A DNA stretch of 64,000 nucleotides from Riemerella anatipestifer. GTDB taxonomy: Bacteria > Bacteroidota > Bacteroidia > Flavobacteriales > Weeksellaceae. A program made the translations under genes and the position numbers. The DNA lies in NCBI RefSeq assembly GCF_009663465.1, contig NZ_QXHU01000006.1, positions 54,992 to 118,991 on the forward strand, given 5' to 3'. Below, one piece after another: positions 1 to 8,238 of this stretch. How positions within the stretch are numbered: the stretch's first letter is position 1; each line of letters begins with the position of its first letter. Below the pieces are notes generated by a model. The model was not told the DNA's origin. It did no database searches and worked only from the letters and a program-made list of their open reading frames with translations.

Positions 1-291
1 ACTCTGTAAATCCTTTTCTATCAACTGTTGGAATTTCCATTCATGTCTTGGGCTTGGGACACTTCTAATATCCTTGTTTCTTAAATCCGTTTTTAAGGAG
101 TCATATTTAAATTTATACAGAGCCTCAAACTGGGAAAGTTTTGAATTTGTAGTTAAAGCCATTAATTCTAAATTGTAATTGCTGTCTGATTTATCCGATT
201 TCCACTTAAACTCATAAATTATTTTATAGTCCTGTGAAAAATATAAATCACATAAAATCAAAGAGAAAATTATCAAAAATATTCTTTTCAT
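1..291 (-). CDS. GLPGLI-family secreted protein, N-terminal part only
   Basis: Only the first 97 codons lie in the window; the reading frame stays open to base 1. The product starts MKRIFLIIFSLILC, a signal peptide probably cleaved after FSQ near residue 20, then continues DYKIIYEFKWKSD and later KYDSLKTDL. This opening is typical of the GLPGLI family (TIGR01200), exported Bacteroidota proteins of unknown function. The ATG was chosen because the signal peptide begins exactly there. It is the last visible gene of the minus-strand cassette-like series and is preceded by an attC-like repeat at 321-446. Family assignment rests on the N-terminus alone. Confidence 0.6.
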   Translation of the reverse strand, partial: MKRIFLIIFSLILCDLYFSQDYKIIYEFKWKSDKSDSNYNLELMALTTNSKLSQFEALYKFKYDSLKTDLRNKDIRSVPSPRHEWKFQQLIEKDLQS

Positions 292-320
292 AATTTTTTG
301 CATTTTTTGAATGGTTGCAG

Positions 321-446
321 ATAATGGTAGGGGTATTCGGGGCTCCCCAGCACACAACTTCAACTAAAATACCATACCTCAAAAGTAAACAAAATTTTCT
401 AAAAAAGCAATTAACCCCCGCTTGCGGCAATACCTTGTTGGCTGTA
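321..446 (-). repeat. attC-like intergenic palindromic repeat, copy 1
   Basis: On the plus strand the unit opens with GATAATGGTAGGGGTATT and closes with GGCAATACCTTGTTGGC. The outer AAT/GTT and inner GGTATT/AATACC segments pair around an unpaired spacer. The middle holds the stretch ACTTCAACTAAAATACCATACC that recurs in copies 2-4. It lies directly after the stop of the lipoprotein gene that ends at 448, as an integron attC site would. Confidence 0.6.
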
Positions 447-447
447 G

Positions 448-1008
448 TTATTTTATTGAGTCATTTTTCAATTTACTATGTTCAATGTTTATTATATTTT
501 TGCTACTATTCTTAAATTTAAGTACATAGTGAGCATAAGACTTTTCAGAATAGTCTGTTACTAAATTGTCATTTTTAAGTTTTCCAATTCTAAATTTTGA
601 GTTATGATACATATTGAAAATTATCAATGGGATAACATAAGTCTTTTGACTTTGTTCAAAATATCCATTTTTTAATTTTCCTTTAAGAATATACGTCTTC
701 AGGACTTGATTTTCAACATAGATTGTTATTTCAATTTGTTTTTCTGTTAATGACTTTAATTTAATAAAGTATGGCTTTTTTTGTTCGTAAATCAATTTAT
801 AAACAGATTCATATTCTTTATTATTGTAATTTTTACCCCAGAAGTAACCCATTGGTAATACTTTAACTTCTGTATTATTTAAATAAATACCATCAATCAA
901 TTTAATATTTTCTTTTGTTAAGAATATTCTCTCTTTATTTTCATTAACTGATTTAAAAGATGAACAAGAGAAATTAATCACACAAAGAAATATTAATATC
1001 AGCCTCAT
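448..1008 (-). CDS. Small lipoprotein of unknown function
   Basis: A 186-residue protein with a short lipoprotein signal: MRLILIFLCVINFSC, with Cys15 as the likely lipidated residue in a FSC-S context. The mature part is Lys/Asn/Tyr-rich with several predicted beta strands (for example PYFIKLKSLTEKQIEITIYV) and no enzyme motif that I recognise. It probably sits in the outer or inner membrane facing the periplasm. It stands alone between two attC-like repeats (321-446 and 1065-1181) in the same orientation as its neighbours, the arrangement expected of a single-gene cassette. No function can be assigned. Confidence 0.7.
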   Translation of the reverse strand: MRLILIFLCVINFSCSSFKSVNENKERIFLTKENIKLIDGIYLNNTEVKVLPMGYFWGKNYNNKEYESVYKLIYEQKKPYFIKLKSLTEKQIEITIYVENQVLKTYILKGKLKNGYFEQSQKTYVIPLIIFNMYHNSKFRIGKLKNDNLVTDYSEKSYAHYVLKFKNSSKNIINIEHSKLKNDSIK

Positions 1009-1064
1009 TATAGTTTTTTTGATTTTGATTAGATGTCTTTTTAGTTTCAGTTTCTATAATTACA

Positions 1065-1181
1065 GATAACGGTCCGAAATTGCCGAAGGTTGGGCTTTTT
1101 AGCACCCAACTTCAACTGAAATACCATACCTCAAAGGTAACCAAATTTTTCTAAAATGCAAATGGCAATACCTTGTTATGC
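1065..1181 (-). repeat. attC-like intergenic palindromic repeat, copy 2
   Basis: Plus-strand ends are GATAACGGTCCGAAATTGCC and GGCAATACCTTGTTATGC. ATAAC pairs with GTTAT and ATTGCC with GGCAAT, with an unpaired spacer between them. The right end GTTATGC resembles the R box of Vibrio integron repeats. The central ACCAAATTTTTCTAAAATGCAAAT stretch is shared with copies 3 and 4 in part. It separates the lipoprotein genes at 448-1008 and 1214-1624. Confidence 0.62.
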
Positions 1182-1213
1182 TCTTGTTTATTTTCTGTAT
1201 AAAAAATCATCTT

Positions 1214-1624
1214 TTAATATTTTCTCGTATATGTATGAAATTGTCCAAGCCTAAATATTACTTTAATATATTTATTCCCTTTGACTTCTTTTATCTTTCC
1301 CGTATTACCATTAATCCATATCCCCGAAAGATTGTAGTTTCCTGACTTGAAATTATGAGGTTCATAATATGTTCTAAAAATATAATTCTCATCATATATT
1401 ATATCTAAACTATAATATCCATTCTCGGTTTTTATATTGTTTTTATTAATATAATCTCTACAAATATTAGATGCCTCCTCTAATGAAAATCTTAATCTTT
1501 TCTCTTTTTCTTTAAACTCAGGTGTCATATAAATATATATTTCAGGTGTCTTACACGAAGAAAAAATATTTCCAAATAATATAATAATTAACCCAAACTT
1601 TATGGCAACCTTATTCATTTTCAT
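1214..1624 (-). CDS. Small lipoprotein of unknown function
   Basis: A 136-residue protein. Residues 1-23 form a lipoprotein signal (VAIKFGLIIILFGNIFSSC), with lipidated Cys at about residue 24. The mature part contains LEEASNICRDYINKNN and then GYYSLDIIYDENYIFRTYYEP, GIWINGNTGKIKEV, a layout reminiscent of small PepSY/YycH-like or immunity-type periplasmic proteins, but I do not recognise a family. Either the Met at 1624 or the one two codons later (MNKVAIK) could be the start. It is a one-gene unit between repeat copy 2 and the different palindrome at 1685-1763. Confidence 0.65.
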   Translation of the reverse strand: MKMNKVAIKFGLIIILFGNIFSSCKTPEIYIYMTPEFKEKEKRLRFSLEEASNICRDYINKNNIKTENGYYSLDIIYDENYIFRTYYEPHNFKSGNYNLSGIWINGNTGKIKEVKGNKYIKVIFRLGQFHTYTRKY

Positions 1625-1684
1625 TCTTATAGTTTGTTTCCCAGATTTTATTGATTTTGCAATAACTTATTTTTATCTAATGGA

Positions 1685-1763
1685 GCATAATGTCGGCTCG
1701 GCGGTTTTGCGAAGTTCGCGAAGCGACGAGCACATCAGGCGGTGTATAGGTGATGTTGGGCAT
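1685..1763 (-). repeat. attC-like palindrome of a second, GC-rich type
   Basis: This unit lies immediately after the stop of the DUF262 gene. On the coding (minus) strand it begins GCCCAACATCACC, a perfect match to the attC R box RYYYAAC, and ends CGACATTATGC, one base away from GTTATGC. Inside, GCTCG pairs with CGAGC and a TTCGCGAA core is present. It is far more GC-rich than its surroundings and shares no internal sequence with copies 1-4, only the general attC plan. Confidence 0.5.
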
Positions 1764-1766
1764 TGG

Positions 1767-3830
1767 TTATTCTTTTTCAGCATATTTTATCGTCAATTCG
1801 TCTTCTGAATCAAAAATTGTTAATGCCTGTTTTATTCTCTCAAATTTCCCAATATTATCTATGTTTCCTTCAATGAAATAGGTGTCATTTATTGGAACGG
1901 CTTGTCTTGGATTACCTTCTTTTGGGGTCTTTGTTAATGTTATCTTTTCTGCCAAATCAGTTGTGAAAAAGGTCTCTGGTTGCAACTCAAAAAGTTGCTT
2001 AAACACTTCTACATACAATTTTGATACTTGGTTAACTTCAATTTTTTGGTCGAAGAAAATGGCATACTCCAATTTTTTATGTTTTGGGTCTTCTGCTTCA
2101 AAAATATTTACTTCATTGTTTTCGTCTTTTTCCTCTAATTCAATATTGGGTATTTGCCAAATTTTCAAGAATCGTTCTACGAGCAGGTCAAAACGCTTTT
2201 CAATTTCTGCTTTATCCCACTTCTCGGCAGTTGACAAGTATTTATTTAACCATAAACGACTAGCCTTGTAGCCCGCATTTTCTAAATCTCTTTTGAATAC
2301 AAATGGTCTATTTCCAAGTTTTCCATTATTGCCCGATAATGTTAAATTACCGATTGTATTCAAATAGGTTTCTTTAATTAAATTGTATTCGTCTGTTCCT
2401 AATTCCACTTTCCATTTCGGGTCGGGATTTTGTGGAAAAATGTGTTCTATGGTTATATCTGCGTTGCCGTCAATTATTACGGGTTCGTTATTTTCAAAAT
2501 TCTCAAGTCGTTCAAGTAGGTAGGTTCTGTTTTTGGATTTTATATTATAAACATCTTTTAGTTTAAGACTTTCAATAACTTCTTTGTTTTTTGGAAAACG
2601 CTGCGTTCCAGGTCTTTTTAGCAACCATTTTTGCAAGGACAACAAATAGTCGTTTTTGTCTATTTTTTCGTAAAGGGTCATAAATATTTTGTTCAATGCG
2701 TTTGTTGGTAATCCAACAATAAATCTTCTCCAAGCAAAGGACTGTATGAAATCCAAAACTTTTATAAATGTGGCTTTGTCAATTATGTTTTTTGAATAAT
2801 CTTCATAAACTTTCATTAAAAACGGATAAGCGACATTTATTTCAAGTCTGTTTATATATTCAAGTTGTACTCTTATGTCTTTGTCTGCCTCGTTCTTTGG
2901 ATTAAGCAGTTTATTGTAAAATTTAACAAGTGATTTTATTGGCGAGAGGTTATTTTCCAATTCTTGCAAATCTGATGTTGGAAAATTTTCTTTAAACTCC
3001 AAATAAACTTTGTTTTTGTTCGGGATTTTATTATTAACTAAAGTCAAATAATCTCTTATAAAATCAGAAACTTTACTTGTATTCAAAGTTTCATCTTTAG
3101 CCAGTTTTTCAATGATTTCCCAATAGTTGTTATAAATTTTGTTTTGGTCTTTACGATTAAGCCCCATTAAAATGTAATTTCTAATTAAATCAGCTTGCGA
3201 TAATTCAAGACCTGTAGAGTTTAGGCTCTCAAAAATCCTCTGTGGGTCGTCTTTCTCTCTATCAAGTGAAATTTCTACGAACATCAATTTTGAAAGTCCT
3301 TTCATAACGAACTCAAAATTTTCTTCAGTTATTCTACTTTTAAAATAATTGAAATTGTCAATCACTTTTGAGAAGTTACTAAATTCTTCCTCCTCATCAC
3401 TTCTCAATAGATATTTTATTGCTTTGTCGTTGTTTTCTGTTGGTCGTAGTTTTAGTTTTTCTTCTTCGGGTGCAAACTTGTTCGTAAGATAGGTTTCTGC
3501 AATTTCGGCTTCAAGTCCTTCGTCTCCAATTTCAATCGCCAAACGGTAAAGAGCTAAATAAATTAAGGTCAGCGTGGTCAATCTTTGCTGTCCGTCAATT
3601 ATGGTTAATTCTTTAATTCGTGAAGATGTATAAACATCATCGTGGACATAAACAACACTACCAATAAAGTGAGCATTCATTTTATTATTAGTTCCGACTT
3701 CTAAAATATCGTCCAAAAGTTGTTTACATTGACTTGTCGACCAATCGTAATTTCTTTGATAAACCGGAATCACAAATTGTGTTTTATTTGAAGATAAAAA
3801 GTCTTCTACTTTTGTTTCGTTTGCTTTCAT
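1767..3830 (-). CDS. DUF262/DUF1524 protein, GmrSD-like nuclease
   Basis: 687 residues. The N-terminal DUF262 domain shows the IPVYQRNYDW motif (residues 21-30) and the signature DGQQRLTTL (79-87), which in GmrS/BrxU-type enzymes belongs to a nucleotide-binding ParB/Srx fold. The DUF1524 His-Me finger nuclease follows, with IEHIFPQ at 461-467 (His463 as general base) and IGNLTLSGNNGKLGNRPF near 493-510. A C-terminal region of about 110 residues after 577 is extra. Known relatives are type IV restriction enzymes that cut modified phage DNA, so an antiphage role is the likely one. It is a stand-alone gene with attC-like repeats on either side. All key motifs are intact. Confidence 0.85.
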   Translation of the reverse strand: MKANETKVEDFLSSNKTQFVIPVYQRNYDWSTSQCKQLLDDILEVGTNNKMNAHFIGSVVYVHDDVYTSSRIKELTIIDGQQRLTTLTLIYLALYRLAIEIGDEGLEAEIAETYLTNKFAPEEEKLKLRPTENNDKAIKYLLRSDEEEEFSNFSKVIDNFNYFKSRITEENFEFVMKGLSKLMFVEISLDREKDDPQRIFESLNSTGLELSQADLIRNYILMGLNRKDQNKIYNNYWEIIEKLAKDETLNTSKVSDFIRDYLTLVNNKIPNKNKVYLEFKENFPTSDLQELENNLSPIKSLVKFYNKLLNPKNEADKDIRVQLEYINRLEINVAYPFLMKVYEDYSKNIIDKATFIKVLDFIQSFAWRRFIVGLPTNALNKIFMTLYEKIDKNDYLLSLQKWLLKRPGTQRFPKNKEVIESLKLKDVYNIKSKNRTYLLERLENFENNEPVIIDGNADITIEHIFPQNPDPKWKVELGTDEYNLIKETYLNTIGNLTLSGNNGKLGNRPFVFKRDLENAGYKASRLWLNKYLSTAEKWDKAEIEKRFDLLVERFLKIWQIPNIELEEKDENNEVNIFEAEDPKHKKLEYAIFFDQKIEVNQVSKLYVEVFKQLFELQPETFFTTDLAEKITLTKTPKEGNPRQAVPINDTYFIEGNIDNIGKFERIKQALTIFDSEDELTIKYAEKE

Positions 3831-3867
3831 TTATTCATTTTTTTTGCAGTATTGTTTTTATAATAAC

Positions 3868-3996
3868 ACCGAACGGTCCGAAATTGCTAAAGACGGGGCT
3901 TCTTAACGCCTAACTTCAACTAAAATATACCCAAAAGTAACCAAATTTTTCTAAAAAAGCACACAAGCCTTGCCTTCGGCAATATCTCGTGAAATT
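3868..3996 (-). repeat. attC-like intergenic palindromic repeat, copy 3
   Basis: The plus-strand left end is GAACGGTCCGAAATTGC and the right end GGCAATATCTCGTGAAA. The right R box has decayed (CGTGA where other copies have TGTTA), but the shared middle CTAACTTCAACTAAAATA and AAGTAACCAAATTTTTCTAAAA is well kept. It lies after the stop of the alpha/beta hydrolase gene ending at 3998. Confidence 0.58.
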
Positions 3997-3997
3997 A

Positions 3998-5023
3998 TTA
4001 TTTTTCGCACCATTTTATAAATTCGTCAAATATTTCGTTCCATTTGCTAATTGGTTCTTTGTTGCTATCATTTGGAACTGTCATCAATGAATGGTTTAAA
4101 TCAGGATAGAATTTATAGGTTAGATTCGATTTATTATTTCTGATAAATTCTAACGGAATTAATAAACTTGATTCAACAGGAACACTTTCATCTTTGGCTC
4201 CGTGTACAACAAAAATTGGCACATTGATTTTTAATAAATTTTCAATTGCTGGCTCGGAAAAACCCGACCATCTTTCATAAGTACAACCAAAAAACTCTTT
4301 ATTAATGTTGTTTGGGTCACTAAAAATGCTATTCATTTGATTGACCAATGAGTCATATTTTTCTTTGTATTCCTCATCAGACATTTTACCTTCATAAACT
4401 TTTCTTCTATCCAATAAAGCAAAGTCATAAAATTGCGTATTTGCCCCACCAGACCAATATCCAATATGGGTTATTTTCTTATTTACGGTTCCTAATTTTG
4501 CAACGACATCAGTCCCTTCAGAATGTCCAAGAGCCACAACCTTAGTGGGATGTTTAATAATTTTTGTTGTTATATATTTTACAACTTCGTCGGATTGCCA
4601 AACTCTATAATTTAGATTTTCGTTTTGGTAATATGATTTTGTTGCAATAGTATCATTGTTTTTTGTTTCAAATTTGAATCCTTTTTTTGAAATAATGACA
4701 AGATTATAGTCATTTGGGAAATTTTTCAAACTGAAAGGATTTGAAGAATAAACAATATTGTTTTTTATAACGTCAAAAGTATCTGAGTTTTCTTTTCTTA
4801 TAGTATCATTTTTCTCTATAATATGATAGATTGATTGTGGTCCTGAACCTTGAATGAATAATAAGATTTTTTTATTCTCTTTATTTTTGGTAAAAATATG
4901 GAAATTTATGGTGTCATTTTTCTTAATGATTTGATAGTGTTCAAACTGTTCATAATAGCTTTTCTTTTGCGAAAAGACTTTTAGACTAAAAAACAGAAAA
5001 GTTAAAAGTAATATTTTATTCAT
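3998..5023 (-). CDS. Secreted alpha/beta-hydrolase fold protein
   Basis: 341 residues with an N-terminal signal peptide (KILLLTFLFFSLKVFS, cleaved after FSQ). The nucleophile elbow GHSEG is at 166-170 (Ser168). Asp278 in HGAKDESVP and His311 in DLNHSLM complete a plausible catalytic triad in the right order and spacing. The substrate is unknown; relatives include dienelactone-hydrolase-like esterases and peptidases exported by Flavobacteriia. It is a single gene between repeat copies 3 and 4 on the same strand as its neighbours. Confidence 0.78.
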   Translation of the reverse strand: MNKILLLTFLFFSLKVFSQKKSYYEQFEHYQIIKKNDTINFHIFTKNKENKKILLFIQGSGPQSIYHIIEKNDTIRKENSDTFDVIKNNIVYSSNPFSLKNFPNDYNLVIISKKGFKFETKNNDTIATKSYYQNENLNYRVWQSDEVVKYITTKIIKHPTKVVALGHSEGTDVVAKLGTVNKKITHIGYWSGGANTQFYDFALLDRRKVYEGKMSDEEYKEKYDSLVNQMNSIFSDPNNINKEFFGCTYERWSGFSEPAIENLLKINVPIFVVHGAKDESVPVESSLLIPLEFIRNNKSNLTYKFYPDLNHSLMTVPNDSNKEPISKWNEIFDEFIKWCEK

Positions 5024-5049
5024 TGGATTTGTATTTGGTTATGATTTCT

Positions 5050-5178
5050 GCTAACGGTCCTGGTATTGCCGAAAATGGGGCTTCTTAGCGCCTAACTTCA
5101 ACTAAAATACATACCCAAAAGTAACCAAATTTTTCTAAAATGCAAATATTCCCGTTTTTGACAATACCTTGTTAGTGG
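5050..5178 (-). repeat. attC-like intergenic palindromic repeat, copy 4 (best preserved)
   Basis: Plus-strand ends are CTAACGGTCCTGGTATTGCC and CAATACCTTGTTAG. CTAAC pairs with GTTAG, GGTATTG with CAATACC, and further in AAAATGGG pairs with CCCGTTTT, giving two imperfect arms of more than 25 nt. The segments between outer and inner boxes (GGTCCT against TT) cannot pair, like the unpaired central spacer of attC. It sits 3 bp after the stop of the gene ending at 5182. Confidence 0.66.
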
Positions 5179-5181
5179 TAG

Positions 5182-6846
5182 TTATTCTTTTACAATTTCC
5201 ATATTCCCATCATTCTTCTTTACGAGTTTCCAGTTTGGATTAAGTTCGATTTCATAAAACTCTCCGATGATTTTTTGGTCAGTTATATTAGTTGGTAAAG
5301 GAAATACAAAGAAAGTTGTTCCGTTTTCTTCGCAACTTAAAATTCCAGATTCACCAAGTTTATCTTTCCCTTCAATCGTTGAAAAATTTCCGAAATTTTT
5401 TCCGTCAGATTTATCTCTTCCACGTATGCTTGAATATACAATTCCTATGTCCTTTAAGGTCAAAGTTCCGTTCATATTGAAAGAACGACCGTAATTGTCA
5501 AAATCTGCGATAACAACTTTCAAAGTCGGTTTATTGATAAGCAAATCGGTATAATAAGCAATTAGTTTGTTCTGATGTTCCTCTCTTGCATTTTCCTGCT
5601 TATTTATCTCCTCAAAGTTGTTTCTTGCTTTGGCTTGGTCTAAAGTTTTTTTGTTGATTTTGAGTTTCGATTGACTGATCTGAGTTTCATAGATTTCAGC
5701 AAAATTGTAGACTTTATCTAACCCATTTCTCCATCTGATATTCAGGAAGTCGAAAATTAGACCATAAGCTGGCCCAGTTGCATAAGGAAATAGTCGGGTA
5801 TAGGTTTCGGCATTTTCTCTTTGATTGATTTCCGATATTGCCTTATCATATTTGTTTTCATAGGTGGATAAAACAAATCCTGTGTAATTGGCTAAGCCTT
5901 CTAATGTTTCGATTTCTAATTCATCGTTTAGGTAGTTTAAATACTGTTTTTGCCTTTCTTTTCGAAATGTTACAGCATCTTTTAGATAATTTTTTACTTC
6001 TTCAATTCCTTTCTTTTCGTTTATAGCTTTCAAAGAATTTCGTAATGCTTCGTATTCCAACCTCAATAAAATTCTTGCGTTGGTTTCGTCTAAATAGTCA
6101 ATTGCATCTCCGTTAAATTTCCTGAATTTGAATTGCAATAAATGAAACAACTCGTGAATGATTGTTGAACTATTATCTCCGAGATAATTGCTTAAAACTG
6201 TTGCATATTCATTTTCTTCGTATTTCTGAGTGGTGTTTACAAAAACGAGTGTATTCGCTTCCATTGTTTTGTAGTATAACGTTTCATCGTGTGTTTGACT
6301 GTTCGATAATTTTGCCAAACTGTAAATGGTATTATCATAATCAATCACAATAATATTGTCATTCCAGATTTGATGTCCCCAAAGTTTCTCATTATCTTTC
6401 TCTAAAATTGATTTGGCTTCCAGAAGTTTTGCTTTGATGTTTTGTCGGGTTCTCTCAGGTTGAGTTGCTTTATTTTCTTGGATTTTTAAAATGGCATTTT
6501 CCCATTCTTTTGCGGTGTGCCATTTTTGAAATTCGTTTTGACTATTTGCTTTTTCAAAATCTGAATAAAAACGGTTATCAATCAGATAATCCAAAATCTG
6601 AAACGTTTTCTGTTGATTGTCATTTCCTGCAAAAATTGTAGCTCCCTGAAATAAAACGTAATCAGACAGGTTTTCCATTCCTTTTGCCAATTCTATCAAT
6701 TTAGAAAAAGCCTCTGCTGATTTTTTATAATTTTTCGCTTCGTAATTTTCAATTGCCGTTTGATAAATTTGGTTGATGTCCGTTTTTTGCGCGTTGGCAA
6801 ACGGTATGGGGATTGAAAAAATCAATACTAAAAATACTCTTTTCAT
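5182..6846 (-). CDS. Secreted TPR-like protein with HExxH zinc-peptidase motif
   Basis: 554 residues. A signal peptide (VFLVLIFSIPIPFANA) is followed by a TPR-like helical segment at about 25-110 (YQTAIENYEAKNYKKSAEAF). HELFHLLQ at 231-238 is a zinc metallopeptidase motif, and the acidic DETNARILLRLEYE just after could hold the third ligand. A C-terminal all-beta segment follows. No named family is recognised. It starts 84 bp after the stop of the LuxR-type regulator gene with no repeat between, so the pair probably forms one unit. If active it would be a periplasmic or surface protease, but that is inferred from the motif only. Confidence 0.65.
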   Translation of the reverse strand: MKRVFLVLIFSIPIPFANAQKTDINQIYQTAIENYEAKNYKKSAEAFSKLIELAKGMENLSDYVLFQGATIFAGNDNQQKTFQILDYLIDNRFYSDFEKANSQNEFQKWHTAKEWENAILKIQENKATQPERTRQNIKAKLLEAKSILEKDNEKLWGHQIWNDNIIVIDYDNTIYSLAKLSNSQTHDETLYYKTMEANTLVFVNTTQKYEENEYATVLSNYLGDNSSTIIHELFHLLQFKFRKFNGDAIDYLDETNARILLRLEYEALRNSLKAINEKKGIEEVKNYLKDAVTFRKERQKQYLNYLNDELEIETLEGLANYTGFVLSTYENKYDKAISEINQRENAETYTRLFPYATGPAYGLIFDFLNIRWRNGLDKVYNFAEIYETQISQSKLKINKKTLDQAKARNNFEEINKQENAREEHQNKLIAYYTDLLINKPTLKVVIADFDNYGRSFNMNGTLTLKDIGIVYSSIRGRDKSDGKNFGNFSTIEGKDKLGESGILSCEENGTTFFVFPLPTNITDQKIIGEFYEIELNPNWKLVKKNDGNMEIVKE

Positions 6847-6930
6847 TTCCGATTTGATTGTTTAAAATTTGGAAGCAAAAGTAGTGTTCAAAATATCGGT
6901 AAGTGGATTTAATCAGGGGTGAAATTAGGA

Positions 6931-8001
6931 CTAATCCCAAGGATGATTTTTGATTTTTTCTGCTAATTCGTGCCTGTTTGCTACATTTAGCTTAGCATAA
7001 AGATTTCGGATATGTGTTTTTACTGTACTCAACGATATAAAAAGTTCATCGGCAATCTCTTTGTTTGATTTGTTGGCTAAAATCAGTTTAGCAATTTTTT
7101 CTTCCTGATTGGTTAGTACTAAATTGTGAATTTCTTGTTGGGTTTCTTTGGGTTGGATTAACCTTAGTTTTCTAAATAGCCAAAACGTAGTGAATACAAA
7201 TGTAACAGTTAATATTCCTAAAAAATAATTGAGGTTTTTGTGAAATGAATATTTTTTTTGAACAATTGCATTGGATATTTTTGAAATTTCGTCTTGAAAT
7301 TGGATATAATAGGATGTTTCGGAATAGTAGCTTTTAAGGGAGTAAAGAATGTTATTATAGAAGTCTGGATTTTTTTCAAAGTCAGCTTTCAGGTCAAAAT
7401 TGTTTCTTTTTATATCTGAAAATGCAAGAAGTTTTACTAACGGATGTGAAATATTTTCATCGCTATATGCTTTTATTTTTCCCGTAAAGTCTTTAATGGC
7501 TTGTTGTTGTACTTCTCTATTTTTCACTTCAGAATACCCTTGCAGTAATTTTTCTTCAAATAGTTTCAGGTTATTCCATTCTTTATCTGTTTGGTTGGTG
7601 TTCTTGGGTTGGCTAAACCAATGATTTTCAGATTTTGAAAAATAAATTGTGTCTTTATTTGAGAAAATAAAATTATGGTAATTATTCTTTTCCTCATTGC
7701 TTACTAACTGCAAGCCTTTTGCTTCATCAAGATTTGAGTGAATGCGATAAAGTTTGTCTTTATCAGATAACAATTGACCTTTAAATTCAAAGTATCCTAT
7801 ACTGTCGGTTTGCGTAGAAAAAAGGATTTGATTTTCGGTAATTAATGTTTCTTCGTCATATTTAAGCAAACTCAAATACACTGTTTTTTTTTGTTCGGTG
7901 TCAATATATCCCGAAATCTTGTATTGTCCGTAACAAGCCGGGAGGATTAAAAATGTAGTAATTAAAAATGTAAAAATTTTGATAGTTTGTCTTTGTTGCA
8001 T
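6931..8001 (-). CDS. Membrane-anchored LuxR-type transcription regulator
   Basis: 356 residues. A signal peptide or first helix (IFTFLITTFLILPACYG) is followed by about 230 residues predicted outside the cytoplasm, including an early beta-rich part (YKISGYIDTEQKKTVYLSL) resembling a carboxypeptidase-regulatory-like domain. A transmembrane helix lies at about 257-275 (FLGILTVTFVFTTFWLF), and the C-terminus is a LuxR/GerE HTH: LANKSNKEIADELFIS then LSTVKTHIRNLYAKL. This architecture, a sensor outside and an HTH inside, is known in Bacteroidota one-component regulators. The gene directly downstream (5182-6846) is the obvious candidate target or partner. Confidence 0.78.
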   Translation of the reverse strand: MQQRQTIKIFTFLITTFLILPACYGQYKISGYIDTEQKKTVYLSLLKYDEETLITENQILFSTQTDSIGYFEFKGQLLSDKDKLYRIHSNLDEAKGLQLVSNEEKNNYHNFIFSNKDTIYFSKSENHWFSQPKNTNQTDKEWNNLKLFEEKLLQGYSEVKNREVQQQAIKDFTGKIKAYSDENISHPLVKLLAFSDIKRNNFDLKADFEKNPDFYNNILYSLKSYYSETSYYIQFQDEISKISNAIVQKKYSFHKNLNYFLGILTVTFVFTTFWLFRKLRLIQPKETQQEIHNLVLTNQEEKIAKLILANKSNKEIADELFISLSTVKTHIRNLYAKLNVANRHELAEKIKNHPWD

Positions 8002-8034
8002 TCTCGGTTTTATAATTATTCACAACTATTTGAG

Positions 8035-8128
8035 TGTATGTGCAGCAGCGGATTAGAAGCACTTTCCTTTCGATTTAGCACAAAGTTTCTTTGAAGCACA
8101 GAGCTTCGATTTACCACTTTATCCGCTG
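8035..8128 (-). repeat. Palindromic repeat, third type, cassette-boundary-like
   Basis: The plus strand reads AGCAGCGGATTAGAAGCAC at the left and CCACTTTATCCGCTGTTAT at the right, an imperfect palindrome with arms AGCGGAT/ATCCGCT. Internally CTTTCGATTT and CTTCGATTTACC recur as a direct repeat. The coding strand begins GATAACAGCGGAT, which supplies the AAC of an attC R box, but the far end has no clear GTT. I place it with the other boundary palindromes on position and shape, not sequence. Confidence 0.45.
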
Positions 8129-8238
8129 TTATCACTTCGGTGTTCGTGTTCGTCCGGTTGGGCAGACACATTCTTTGCCAAGTTTGGGTTTTAGCGTTGG
8201 CTGTTGCGGCTCGCCAATGTGCGTGGCTGTTGCGTTGG
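8129..8238 (-). repeat. Second palindromic segment after the restriction operon
   Basis: GC-rich segment between the third-type palindrome and the stop of the YgjP-like gene. ACACATT near 8167 pairs with AATGTGC near 8215, and GCC/GGC blocks lie between them. GTTGCG and GTTGGC recur several times. It has no open frame of note. It may be a second boundary repeat in tandem with the one at 8035-8128, or the remains of a lost cassette. Confidence 0.35.
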
